DNA of 64,000 nt from positions 492,631,180 to 492,695,179 of the forward strand of contig CM022298.1 in the NCBI GenBank assembly GCA_011799875.1, written 5' to 3'. Numbering within the stretch: the stretch's first letter is position 1; the number at the start of each line of letters is the position of its first letter. The position numbers were made by a program, and so were the translations under genes. This DNA comes from Thinopyrum elongatum. Taxonomy: Eukaryota > Streptophyta > Magnoliopsida > Poales > Poaceae. Shown here one piece after another: positions 1-11,640 of this stretch. The notes below the pieces were generated by a model that did no database searches, was not told the origin of the DNA, and was given only the letters and a program-made list of their open reading frames with translations.

Positions 1-1058
1 ACTTACTAATCCCACAATGCCTTCCCCTAGGCCCAAGCATGGTGATGTGTCATGTAGTCGACGGTCACATGACACCAGTAGAGGTAGAACAACATAACAC
101 ATCATCGAAATACCGAACAAAGATCAACTTCACATGATTACTTATAACAAGACTTCTCCCATGTTCTCAAGAACTAACATAACTACTCACAAATCATATT
201 CATGTTCATGATCAGTGGAGATAAGTATATGATTAACAATCTGAACGTATAATCTTCCACCAAATAAACAACTAGCATCAACTACAGGATGTAATCAAGA
301 CTACTAGCAACCCACAGGTATCAATCTAAACTTTTGCACAAAGATTGAATACAAGAGATGAACTAGGGTTTGGAGATGAGAAGTTGCTGGTGAAGATGTT
401 GATGTAGATGAGTCCTCACACGATGAGAGGAACGTTGGTAATGAAGAAGGCTTTGATTTCCCCCTCCCGGAGGGAAGTATACCCAGTGGAATCGCTTCGC
501 CGGAGAGCAAAAGTGCTCCTATCCAGGTTCTACCTCGAGACGGCGGTGTTTGTCCCAGAAGTCTTCTCTTGATTTTTTTTCTAGGGAAAATGGCTTCATA
601 CAGGAGAAAGAGGGCCGCAGAGGCCTGCACGTGGGCCCGCATCCTCAAGTGGCACACCCTAGGGGGATGGGCGCGTCACCTGAGCTTGTAGCTCACTGGT
701 GGGCCCCCTCCCGATGATTCTTCTTTGAGTATTTTTTTATATATATTCCAAAATAAATCTCTATAGAATTTCAGGTCGTTTGGAGCTCCGGAGAATAGCT
801 ATCTCTGTTGTAGCTCTTTTCAGGTCCAGAATTCTAGCTACCGGTAAATCTCCCTCTTGTGGTAGAACTTGCAATCTAAGAGAGAAAAGGCATTAGAATT
901 GCATGTAAAAGTGAAATATAGCTTTAAAACAATACAAATAACAGTAGGAAAACATGATGCAAAATGGATGTATCAACTACTACTACCTCAGGCACAAACT
1001 CATGATGATAAGGAATAAGGAGCCTTATTGAGAATCCAAGCTCCACGGAGAGGCCAAC
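1..1058 (-). mobile_element. gypsy-like LTR fragment plus short internal remnant
   Basis: The stretch ends at about 975 with a GTATCA terminus (minus-strand reading begins TGATACATCC), a start common among Triticeae gypsy LTRs. GC-rich leader-like sequence follows at 400-700. The 83 bases after 975 look like internal element sequence and stop abruptly at 1059, where another LTR begins. The left part lies outside the window, so neither the full LTR length nor the target duplication can be seen. No coding frame is convincing here; the 117-codon frame at 304-657 is a chance ORF. The family name is not assigned. Confidence 0.5.
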
Positions 1059-1790
1059 TGAAAGGATCGACATGGTCGACTAGGGGGGGGGGTGAATAGG
1101 CGACTAATAATTTTTAACTTCTTTTAACAAAATTAAGGCTCAATAAGAAAATAGGTTGTCTAGATATGCAACTAGGTGGACAACCTATATGACAAGCACA
1201 ACAATAACAAATGCAAGCACAAGATAAACACACAATAAAAGGTTGCACAAATTAAAGGCACGAAGTAACCGCAAGTGGAGACGATGGAGACGAGGATGTG
1301 TTGGCGAAGTTCCCTCCTTTGGGGGAGGTACGTCTCTACTGGAGAGGTATGGAGGCACAATGGTCCCAAACATGTCACTAGGACCACCTTATTCTCCTCA
1401 TGCCCCCACACAATGCAAGATGTCGTGATTCCACTAGCGGTGCCCTTGAAGGCGGCGGTCGAACCTTTACAAACAAGGTTGGGGCTCTCTCCACAACTTA
1501 ATTGGGGGCTCTCAACACCACCACGAAGCTTCACCACAATGGAATGTGGCTCTGAAGTGACCCCTTCCGTCTAGGGAGCACAAACACCCAAGAGTAACAA
1601 GATCCACAAGAAATGTATGGGGGATTCAATTGTCGTTTGGTGGAATCATAGATCTAGGTCTCCTCCCTCAATCCCTAGAAAATCAACAAGTTTGGTTGGC
1701 TTGGAAAGGAGATCAGGCAAGTTTGAGCTTGAGCAACAATGGAGCAAAACATGGAGGGATAAGCAAGTCTTCATGGAGAAGAAGACTCAC

Positions 1791-1798
1791 TATATATA
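1791..1798 (-). promoter_or_regulatory. TATA box of the element A LTR
   Basis: A run of alternating T/A (TATATATA) sits inside the LTR of element A in an otherwise mixed-composition stretch. Its place upstream of a mapped LTR end on the minus strand matches a retroelement promoter. The initiation site is not visible. Confidence 0.4.
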
Positions 1799-1837
1799 GT
1801 GGGTAGGTGGATCCAACTGTTATGTTCTGGAAATGCT

Positions 1838-2285
1838 CAAGCGGTACTACCGCTCGGGGCAGCGATAGTACCGCTAAGCACAGGGGAGTTACAGAGACCC
1901 ACCGAGGACCAGTGCAGAACTGGCGCGGTAGTACTGTCGGAGTAGTACTGTCGGCTGAAGTAAGAGGTACTACCACGAATTACATGTGGGTAACAGAAAC
2001 TCCCATGGTAGTACACGTGGCACAACAACGTAAGGACCACACAAGCGATACTACCTTAGGTGCCAACAGTACTACCGCCAAATATATGAGGGCAACAGAG
2101 AACCTCACGGTAGTACGCGTGGCACACCATCGAAAGTACTACACAAGAGGTACTACCATGGGAGCCAGCGGTACTACCGCTAATTAATAGAGGACAACAG
2201 AGACCCTCACAATAGTAGATGCGGTACAACCATGGAAGTACCGCACAAGCGGTACTACCGTAGGTACCAGGTGTACTATCGCTTG
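1838..2285. repeat. Palindromic GCGGTAGTACCGC-word array
   Basis: About a dozen variants of a 12-13 bp near-palindrome (AGCGGTACTACCGCT and relatives) are interspersed with related 40-60 bp spacers inside the element A LTR. The same word recurs in the other half of the element at 23010-23100 and 23470-23615. It is element-specific minisatellite-like sequence. Confidence 0.6.
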
Positions 2286-2606
2286 GTAAATAGTAGTAAA
2301 GCTAGAACGCAACAAAAGGAATGCTCCAAAATTGGGGAAGGTAGCGTGGGTGCATATAGGTTGTGTACGTGTTGAGTCCACCCATACCTTCCAATGCGCC
2401 CCCTCTTAATAGTACGGATTCGCTATGACTCAAATCAAAAGAAATGAAACGCCGGAAAACCCATCTTCGCTCTTTTCCTAATAGAGGGGAATCAAACCAT
2501 CTTGTGCCATATATATGAATATCTGAAATGCTCAATGCACACAATTAGTCCACAAAATGCATTGTCATCAGCACCAAAACCAATTAGAGAGAGGCATGCC
2601 CTTTCA

Positions 2607-2621
2607 ATCTCCCCCTTTTTT
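2607..2621 (-). other. Polypurine tract of element A
   Basis: The minus strand reads A6-G5-AGAT immediately before the TGAAAGG start of the LTR. This is the expected position and composition of the plus-strand primer for LTR retroelements and fixes the element orientation. Confidence 0.65.
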
Positions 2622-3122
2622 GGTAAATTGATGACAATACAAGATTTGCACAATAGATATCAAAGAATAATATGCAGACCAACAATCTATAAAATATTGA
2701 TGGGCTCACCCTAGATGTGTGCACTAATTCAGATATGCCTTTGGAAAGCAAAGCACACACACTAGGATCAACACTCTCCCTAGATTTTATAGACTAAGCA
2801 ACACTTGCAACATATGAAATAAGAAGAATGAACAATGTTGCAAGCACATGTATAGAAGCAACATGTAAAAGGGTAATATATAATAGAGCTCTAGATACAT
2901 GACAGACAAGACATATAAGATAGTACGAGGTACGAAAGTATGTCTTACACCATACAAGAACAAAGTCTCAAACCAAAGCAACTAAATGACGATAAAAAGA
3001 GTTCACAAGCACAAATGAGGCAAATGAAAAGTGCAAGCTTGTGACTCGACCTGACAAATCTCCCATAGTCCTAAGCTTTCTCCCCCTTTGGCATCAAGAC
3101 ACCTAAAAGGTAAAGAGCGACA
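2622..3122 (-). other. 3' untranslated internal region of element A
   Basis: This A/T-rich stretch lies between the end of the element A reading frame and its polypurine tract. No coding frame, repeat or structured motif stands out. Confidence 0.5.
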
Positions 3123-3958
3123 CTAACGTCCTAGAAGCTCACTCGTCCTCGTTGGACTCCTCGGTCTCATCATCATCATCAGAGTTGACCTCATATCAAC
3201 ATGATCCTCATCAACCATGTCCGCATCAGCAGCTGGGGGATCAGAAGTGGCAACATCTGAGTCATCCTCATCAGTCCACCGGCCGTGCTCAGAGATCCAT
3301 TTTTCCTCAGAAGTGATGACCTTCTCAGACCCACTATCCACAGAGATGTCCATCTTCCTCATCATATGAATCTGTCCGCGATGTGCCAACTTCTCGTTCT
3401 TGTGAGCAACATATATCCTGTGTTGAATATATGTATGCAGGCGAGCAAGCTTCTTGATCTTGTGGTTCAACTTAGAAGTCCAACCCTTCTTATCAGAGGA
3501 AGGAACATAATCGAAGTCGTCAGACTCAACAGCACCAGGCTCTTCCTCCGGAATGTTTGGAGGATACCGTCCTGTTGTTCCTAAGCTTTATCACATCATG
3601 AACAACCAAAGTGCCATGCTCCAATCTCTCCTTTGGAAAAGTAGTATGCCAAGTGTCACAGATGAGCTTGAAGATGTGGGGTGCATAGATAGGAGCCTTG
3701 GCTACATGAACAACAGAGGTGAGCTCGCTCCACATGACATGGGACACATCAAGCACAGTGCCCTTGCCCTTCTGAGTGTGGCACATCAGCAACATATCCA
3801 CAAGGTAAGCATGAACCTGATCAAAGTTGCCCACTCTAGGAAACAAGGTGTTCCTAAAGATCCGATGCATAATATCTAGGTACGAAATCAACTCCTGGGT
3901 ATCTCCTGGAATCCCCTGTCTGATAGTGTAGAAACGCACCAACTTTGACTTATGTGTA
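3123..3958 (-). pseudogene. C-terminal part of element A protein, broken
   Basis: Two minus-strand frames (3526-3942 and 3123-3470) read as one protein tail in different frames, with a frameshift near 3545-3560. The upstream part has a basic/aromatic stretch (MVRFYTIRQGIPGD at its start). The downstream part is rich in K/R then in D/E. I do not recognise a catalytic domain; there is no reverse transcriptase, integrase or protease. It is probably a gag-like or accessory protein of a non-autonomous LTR element. The coding sequence is cut at 3958 by CACTA I and resumes beyond 22310 on the same strand. Confidence 0.5.
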
Positions 3959-4120
3959 CACTACTACAGGATGCTGCTAACACGACACTACAATCAGAGA
4001 CCCTTCGACGAAACTGTGTGTGATGCATTAAGCACAAACGGTGATGTAATAAAACCGTAAAAAATGATGCAAAATGTTTGCGATGGCGGAGACACCAAAC
4101 ACGGTTCATATTATAGTTGC

Positions 4121-4540
4121 GTGTGCGATGCGTGGCATACGGTTCTCTCCAATGAACTATTTGCGATGAGGCAGAACAACAGAAACAAGCAGCTAGATGA
4201 AGGTGTGTGCGATATACGGCATATAGTTCACTCGGATGAATTGTTTGCGATTAGGGAACACAACAGAACCAATCACCCAGATCAAGGTGTGTGCGATATA
4301 CGGCATACACTTCACTCGGATGAACTGTTTGTGATTAGGGAACGCAACAGAAACAGTCACCCAGATCAAGGTGTGTGCGATATACGGCATACAGTTCACT
4401 TGGATGAACTATTTGCGATTAGGGAACGCAACAGAAACAGTCACCCAGATCAAGGTGTGTGCGATATACGGCATACAGTTCACTCGGATGAACTGTTTTC
4501 GATTAGGGAACACAACAGAAACGGTTCAACTTAACAAGAT
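4121..4540 (+). repeat. Five 84-bp subterminal tandem repeats of CACTA I
   Basis: The word GTGTGCGAT starts at 4121, 4205, 4289, 4373 and 4457, an exact 84-bp period. Later copies are the most alike; the first is the most diverged. Because 84 is divisible by three, the array is open in one plus-strand frame and would give a 28-residue repeat (VCDIRHTVHSDELFAIRE in the consensus part). Subterminal repeats of CACTA elements are known binding sites for the element's own DNA-binding protein, so a DNA-level role is the simpler reading. A related unit is found near 18490-18530. Confidence 0.8.
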
Positions 4541-5618
4541 GTGTGTGATATGCGGCAAACAGGTTCTTAATTAGAAATGTGGGCGAAGACCCATAATAAT
4601 ACAGACAATTTCTCCCAATAAGCCGCGTGTGTTGTGGGCAAACGCTTGCTCATTTACAATTGTCAGCGAATGATGAATTCATCACCGACGGGTTCCCTAG
4701 TATAGTCCATGTGCGATGTCATTGCATACAGAACAACAATATATGTACTTATAACTTGTAAGGACTTGATTCCATAACCAAATTGAACATCCAATTACAT
4801 AGGTGGGTAGTACACACATGACCTTTGCACACACCAAACTATGTTCCAAAATGCCTAGAAAACTCAAATAATATATAAAAAGGCAAAACGAACCCTGAAT
4901 AATTTCATATTCTTAGGACGACGCTCCTATAGTTTCATGTTGCCTCTGTAAAATAAATCAAGGTGGGAAGAGACAATGTATGTCGTTTCGCACACATAGG
5001 TGACAAGTTGCCTCTCGGAACCATGAGGCTTCTTGAGAGAAGCTCCAGTTTGTAAGAAGTTTATACAAAAACTTGTCCCAAATTGGACTAATTTTTTACC
5101 ACAACATGTTGGTGCCATGTCATAACACCATGCCAAGTTTCATGATTTTGAGGTGAGTTTTGGATTTACAGTAATTTTAAAACAAGGTTTCTCAATGTTT
5201 ACTGTCGAGTCGACACCGCCCTAGATAGGCTTTTTCCTCGTCGGTCCCAATGTCAGAATCCAAATCTGTCACTACCATGCAGCTTTTCTTATTAAGAATT
5301 ACATCCCATTTGGTGTGCTAGCTGAAAATAAGTTTGTGGGTGCTGGCGGGCGCTAAGAACTTGCGGGTTCTGTAATGAACAATGATCTCAAGGATCCCGC
5401 GACAGTGATGTTCTTTCCCTATGTTGTGATTGCTTATAATATTTATGTCTTAATTAAAGAAATGGCAAGCCATTGGCCCAGTATGAAAGAAAATTTGGGT
5501 CAAAGCCGAGTTGAAAAGGGCAACAATATCTAACTCCAGCTTACAAACGGTCCAAAAGCATGAGGATTAATTGTTCATCAGGTTTAGACAAAACCCAGAT
5601 TGAATAGGGCAATAACTT
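4541..5618. other. CACTA I non-coding left arm
   Basis: Non-coding sequence of the CACTA arm. The part 5045-5205 is similar to sequence at 8375-8462 joined to 15206-15295, that is, the site into which the hAT element inserted. A short minus-strand ORF (4927-5136) has no recognisable feature and is treated as chance. Confidence 0.5.
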
Positions 5619-7888
5619 CTAACTACACCAAATTTTTGGGCAGTCACAATCAAATGGATCGGCCTGATCCATAAAATCAAGATCCCGACACAAAAATTCT
5701 ACTGGTTCATGATGATGACAAGTTATTGTAAATAGAAGCCGAGCATGTTCAGAAGCCCTTAGGTCCACCTGAAACTTCTTTTTGTGCTGTTCAACATATC
5801 CATCCGTTAGAAAATTCTTGTTAAAAAACTTAATCCTCATGGACAATAGTAACCTCGCATTCAACATGAAGAATGTGACAAACCTAGTGTTTGCAGGGTT
5901 GGATGCATATCCTTCCAACGTTATTGTCTTCAAACGAATGTCATGAGATCTGAGAAAATCCTTATGCTTCCTCACCCATCGATTGGTTATACATTTTTCT
6001 CCAAGTGCTAGTACCTAAATAGACATGAAGATTGAAAACAGTTAATGTCTAAAATTGAGTATGTTGAAGGAGCGACAACTGAACGGTTAATTCTAGTACA
6101 TTATATATGGGCTTTCAATGTGCGTGAAATCATCACCTTTATATACAAATTCTCTAGACATGGAAAGCATCGCAGCAAGCCAATACTCGTGTTCAGATCA
6201 AGACACCACATACTGATATATAAGGTCTTGACAGAATTCTGCACCCTTGATAGGCCATCCCTGGACAAGCTCTTCATTCAACATAGAACATAATATTAGC
6301 ACCGAAAGTGTACTCTAAGATGATATTTAACTTGTGCACACAAATGAAAATGTAGATTACAAAAGTGTACATGAATAATATACAGTACCTGGTTAAGTGT
6401 GGAGCCAAACACAATCTTGAACGATTTAAACGGATCATCAATTGCACCCAAGGTCTCCAGTTTAGGCGCATAACACCAATCAAGGAGCAACCTTTGAAGT
6501 GAAGGGGCATCTTCGATGATGAGCTCCTGTCCTTCAAAACAAATTCCAATGCTTATAAGGTGAGGCGACTTTATTTTGACACAAGGGACATGGATTTCAT
6601 TTCCAAAAACAAGGACCAAGCGCTCCAGGGTAGGGCATCTGGAGTGGATAATGCTGTGCAGTGAGGCCTCCGACAGATCAACCAACATAAGCGCAAAAAT
6701 TTTCAGCAGTGGGAGTCGAAGCATTTGTACCAGATTGTTTGCTAGATGGCACCGGGTCAAGGTGGTGGTGTGGAGAGAGGAGGTAAACCATGAGATGTAC
6801 ATCGGTGGCGAGGGCACAGATACATCGATTGGTAGTAAGTTATCATTGTAGTGATGGTAGAACTCAAGCTGCTGGAGTTTTTCGAACTGACGGGATGTCA
6901 GCCAGACGGCCACCGTGCAGGGTATGTCTAGCAGGTAGCATGTCGGGATGCAGATGCGTTGAACGGAGCCCTGGTGGGAGGAGATGATGGCTCCGGGGAG
7001 TTCAGAATCATCATCGACAGATAGCTAGCGACAGTCGAGATTAAGAGGCATGGCGCGCCACTGAGTGTGCCACCGAGATGCGAGGACTTGTGTACGGCAA
7101 CCATCCTTGGTGGGGAGAAGGGAGATGATCTCCGCAAGGATGGCGTCTGGGAGATCGCTGATGCGGTCCGCCGGAGATTCTACGGGTTCCTCAGATCCAG
7201 GGGGGCGTGGCCGCTTCTGGCCGCGCTGCTCAAGATCTACAACCGGCGGCGCCGCTGGCCAGAGCCTCACCTGTGTACATACCAATCTGAAAAAATGGTA
7301 GAAACATACATGTACGACATTCAAAATCAATTCTAAAGATCTGGAAGAAAAAAAAGGCACAAACATATATGTAGGACATTCAAAATCAATTCTCAAGATC
7401 TGGCCACAAATTATTAGCACGCATGCTAACCCTAGTCGGATTATTAGCAAAAATCATTTGTACAGAACAAACAATTAGTCACTAACCCTATACGAATACC
7501 ATTTAAACAATCAATACACTACATGCATCTAACAGATCTTAATTACTCTGATTTCATGGACTAAGAGAACATAACCATAGGATTTGTATTCCAAAAAAAT
7601 TAGAGGGGGTGGGGGAGTAACCAGAGAAAACACATGATATGTTTGCCACACAAATGGGTATAGATGACTAATCGGTTTTCTGTTGGAGTCGCAGTCGTTG
7701 CCGGAGTTGCTGTTGACATCCGGCTCCGGCTGGGGGGGCATGACGGCACCGACGAAGTCAAGGTCATGCTGCTGCCCGCACGAGACCTCGTCGGTGGTGA
7801 CGGCAACCTCTGTTCCCAGCTTCACGCATTGCGCGGGTGCTTCACCAGCCCCGGCGTTGCCACTCCCTCCGATGGTGCGCTTCGGCGG
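5619..7888 (-). pseudogene. F-box / LRR / FBD protein gene, captured and broken
   Basis: F-box proteins are the substrate-recognition subunits of SCF ubiquitin ligases. Four minus-strand blocks fit one gene. A 5' block (about 7888-7690) starts MPPKRT. A large exon (about 7270-6389) holds the F-box ([20 protein letters not shown]) and leucine-rich segments, ending at an AG/GTACTG donor. A 45-codon LRR exon lies at about 6271-6137 (ends AAAG/GTGATG). A last exon at 6014-5619 resembles an FBD domain and ends ADPFD..., then a stop. Frames agree across the last three exons. A TAG at 7025-7027 interrupts the large exon just after the F-box in an otherwise continuous frame, so it is a pseudogene unless read through. 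It lies wholly inside CACTA I, which suggests capture of a host gene with its introns. Confidence 0.75.
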
Positions 7889-8462
7889 CATCCTCATACA
7901 CTCTAGAGTCCAGACGTTGGTGACCACTATGGACCGGGGGTGCGGCCGCCTATTATGGCCAGCGGCTCAGGTGCACCATTAATACGGACCAGTGGGAGCG
8001 AGGCGGGCGGTGGTCAAAGGCTGTCTCGCCTTCCGGTGAGCCTGCGCGGTGGACTTCTGGCATTCCTATTATCATTTCACACAGCTACTCGCATGCCTCC
8101 CAGTGACACTGCGCAGCAAAAACGCTTCCCGTCAATTCACACACCTGCACGCACACCTCCTGGTCTGCCTGCGCAGCGGACTGCTCGCATGCGTCCCGTC
8201 AACTCACGCCTGCTTGCACGACACACGGGGCGCATGGCGGCACGTATATATTTTTTGTTTTTTTGATGATTCATTCTACCGCTTTACTTCTTAACCGAAG
8301 CATGGCACGGTCTAACGCACACGGTCAGAATAAATAATCCGTATGACATATTGGTTGCCAGTTATTAACAATCTCTTGTTCGTAAGAAGATTATATCAAA
8401 ACTTGTCTCAAATTTGAGGAAAAAAATACAATATCACAGTCTACTGGTGTCCATATATGACA
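7889..8462. other. Region upstream of the F-box pseudogene
   Basis: G/C-rich sequence to about 8250, then A/T-rich. It could contain the original promoter of the captured F-box gene (minus strand), but no clear TATA element is seen. The last 90 bases (8375-8462) match 5045-5130, giving related sequence on either side of the F-box block. Confidence 0.4.
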
Positions 8463-8864
8463 CAGGGCCGGGGCCATAGTGGTGCAGAGTGTGTAGCCCG
8501 CACATGGCCCATCAATTTTAGGGGCCCCAAAATGTTTGGCGTTTCCTATTTAGCGCCGCAGGCGGCCGTTTGTGTGCATTTCACAAACTGGCGCCTGCAG
8601 CGCTCCGTGCTGGGCTGGCCCATGTAGGGGTGCCTGAGTTTTTCTTTCCTATGTTTTTAGAACGCAAAAAAGTGATGGAGTAGGTTGCGACTCAAACCTG
8701 GGACCTCGCTCGTCGGTACATGCTTCTGTTACCACCACACCACGCAGCTGATTCTGAAAAGTTACGACCTTTCCTCTCTTTTATCCACTCTTTTTCCTTT
8801 TTTTTCCTTTTCCTTTTTTGTTTTCTGTTTTTTCCTTTTTGTACGAGCAGGTTCCCCCTGCACT

Positions 8865-9290
8865 CCTTTGAATTCGATGAACTTTTTTCAAATTCTATGA
8901 ACTTTTTTAAATTCCATGAACCTTTTTTCAATTTTCATGAACTTTTTTTGAAAATCAACGAATTGTTTTTCAAAATCGATGAACTTTTTTTCAATTTTGA
9001 TGAACTTTTTCTAAGTTGATGAACTTTTTTCAAAATCAACGAACTATTTTCAAAATCAGTGAACTGTTTTTTCAAATTTGATGAACTTTTGTATTCAAAA
9101 TCGATGAACTTTTTTAAGTTGGTGAACTTTTTGTTCAAAATGGGTGAACTATTTTCAAAATCAATTAGCTTTTTCCAAATTTATGAACTTTTTTCAAATT
9201 CGTGAAGTTTTCTCAAATTCCTGATTTTTTTTCCAGTTTTTACAAACCTTTTCAATTTTTGAACTTTCTTTGAAATTCACGTTTTTTATA
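8865..9290. repeat. Degenerate GATGAACTTTTTTCAAA array
   Basis: Roughly twenty degenerate copies of an 18-27 bp A/T-rich unit (core ATGAACTTTTTTCAAA). It is bounded by segments carrying GCGCC(T/C)(G/A)CAG words in opposite orientation (8550-8620 and 9520-9562), hinting at a small inverted-end element. It is not coding; the F/N-rich translation follows from composition. Confidence 0.65.
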
Positions 9291-9609
9291 TTGTCTATTC
9301 ATTTTTTTTTATTTTATCACAAAATAATAAGCATAACAGGCTGGGTATATACTAAAGATTGTTTGTCCCCAGAATAAAAGCGTAGGGAGGTCAGTCTAGT
9401 GGCTGGGTTCGAATGTTACAGCGCTGGCGGTCAGAGATCGAATCCTGACTCTACTGCTTTTTTTGCGATCTAACAACCTCGCTGTGCCTGGCTGCGTTTC
9501 CTGGGCCGGCCCAGTTCGCATCCGTGCAGGCGCGAGCTACGCGAATCGGCGCCTACAGCGGTGTATAGGAGCGGAATATCCTATTTGACGCGTTTTGCGT
9601 CAAATTGTC

Positions 9610-11640
9610 GAGGTACCGCACACCCCTTCGACTCGTTTGGGCCGGCCTTTTTATTTCCTGTTCGCTGTCCCCCTTCCTCCCTCGACCGCTTCGTTCGTTG
9701 TCTACACAGAAGCTTTCCCTTCCTCCCTCGTGCCTGGATCCCCTTTTCCTCCGTCGTTCGGCCACTTTTTCACCTGCTTCTTCCTCCGGGATCCTACTCC
9801 GGCAAGAGACCGCCGACCTCGTCGGGTCGCTGTGCTTCCTTTTCATCCGTGCCACCACATCAGATCTGGCTGACTTAGTCAAGTTAGATGTTTATTTGCA
9901 GGTCATCAGTGTCTCCGGCGTCGATCTCGGCGTCGTCTAGGGTTCCGACAAGGTCAGCGTCGTCTAGGGTTCTGACAAGGTCGGCGTCGTCTAGATCCCC
10001 ATCAAGCTTCGTCAAGCTCGGCGTCGACAAGGTAAATGCGCCCAAATTCCCCTGTTATGGACCTTGCTCGGCGTCGACAAGGTCCATCCCCGTACGCGCC
10101 GCTCTGCGACGTCACCTGCACCAACACTCCCATCTGACTGTGTTCACCCCTTTGCAGGCGGCAGGTGCAACGGGCGGAGGCGGCGACGGGGAGTGGAGCT
10201 CGTTTGGATTGTAAACCAGAAGTTGTCCTCGGCATCCGAGCTTGATTGCCGCCTTGGAAGGTAGCAAGTCTTCTTCCCTAAAAAAAGTCTTCTACGTACT
10301 AAACAAAACTGAATTCTCTCGGAAAGAAAGTTCTGAAATGAGGCATGTAAGTAGCAAGCTGAACTCAGATCCCATCCGACATGCACATGACATGCCGTGA
10401 TGAATGATGATGCTTGTGTGATGAGCTGCACAACCAGGCCAGCTTTCTTTTCATACTCTGTAGCATGTCTCATGTTTTGGTCTGAATTATGTCTACTTTC
10501 TAAATGTCTGAGTTCTGGTTGGTTTCTGATTTTTGAATGTGTTGTGTTTTGTTCTTCTACAGCCCATCCTGCACATGGGGGTAGGCGCGGACGTGAGGCT
10601 CCAGGGTGCTACTACCGCGTATGGCTGGCCCCGTGGACAAGCAGCGGTAGGGACATACATAGACTGAAATATGAACGCAACTGAACATCTGGACTCATGA
10701 ATCCATGCATAATGTCATGTGGAGCGTTTTTTATTTGATTTGGATGTTTCTGAGATTAGACAAGGGGTTGTGTTCAGAGATTTCGGATTCAGGGGTATGA
10801 TTCAGCATACTATTGTTAGGAGGTTGTGTGTTCTGGCACTTGGCCTTGGGGTTTTTGTTTTTGTTTCTGGATGATGATAGGGTGGTTTGTGTAGGTTGAC
10901 GTAGAAGTTTTTCTATGTTCTAAAAATGTTATGGTTATTTTATGAATTTTGTAGCAGCAACATGGATTAGTTCTCGAGACTTGTTAGCATGTATTAGGTT
11001 TTCTTCTATTCGATCGTTGGTAAGCATGCATCTATTAACATTTAGGTCGCTTGTCCATATTATAGGCTGGAGTAGTTTTGTAAATGCTAGGCCATGAATT
11101 TATTCACATGTTTGTATTGATAAACGATGCATGTATTGCATCCTACCCGCACAACTTTGTTTTTTTAATGTTGAAAAGTTTTCTTTAATTTGCATTTGAT
11201 GCCCTGAATAGTCCTTTGCTTGCACAGTAGAGTGTTCTGGTGTTTTAGGTAATTTCCTCTGTTGTTCTAGGAGCAGTACTACCGAATTTTTTTTACACAC
11301 TATATTCATGAAATTATACAGATAAAAATTTTGTGGTTAATTGTAGCATTTTGGGTGGACATAGTTAGTTAACAATGATTTTGTAGTATGGTGTCATTCA
11401 TCTACCATACTTCTGTATCATTTTCCTTGCAAGTATTATCATAACATGATTATTCGTGGTGTTCTTGTCCATTGTGTTGCTTAGCTCTTATTCATTTGGG
11501 CACACACACAAAAGCAGAACTTGTCTAGCAATGCCTTTTAAGTACTAACATAGTTGTTTGATCTTTTTATTGTCACTGATATAGTTTGTTGACCTTTTTT
11601 CTATGCTAATGTATTTAATGTTTTCATTATCATGCTTTCT
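9610..11640 (+). other. Leader-like and intron-like sequence of a TE gene
   Basis: C/T-rich 5' leader with three repeats of GGCGTCGTCTAG (9935-9995), a GACAAGG/TAAATG donor-like site near 10030, then T-rich intron-like sequence. No protein domain is recognised; the frames of about 100 codons at 9.55-9.94 kb overlap on both strands and look like G/C-content shadows. Confidence 0.3.

Larger units (their letters stand above)
1059..2606 (-). mobile_element. Retroelement A: complete 3' LTR (1.55 kb)
   Basis: The segment begins TGAAAGG and ends CCTTTCA, so it has TG...CA ends with 7-bp inverted termini, as LTRs do. A purine-rich tract (minus strand) directly abuts position 2606. This fixes it as the 3' LTR of an element transcribed on the minus strand. 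A TATATATA box at 1791-1798 fits the LTR promoter. The middle holds many GCGGTACTACCGC-type palindromic words. The base before the LTR gives CCAAC (1054-1058) as one copy of a possible target duplication; the other copy cannot be found because the far end of the element is lost behind later insertions. Confidence 0.75.

Noticed and set aside
1838..2285. GCGGTAGTACCGC palindromes as operator sites
   Set aside because: They are spread through the LTR of a retroelement with variable spacing. A minisatellite explanation is sufficient without evidence of a binding protein.
4121..4540. Regular repeats suggestive of a CRISPR array
   Set aside because: The whole 84-bp unit is conserved with no unique spacers, it is next to a CACTA terminus, and the genome is plant-like.
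9389..9455. tRNA-like B-box word (GGTTCGAATG) and a similar inverted word near 8685
   Set aside because: No cloverleaf could be formed by eye and no A-box at a proper distance. Such words are common within this TE type.
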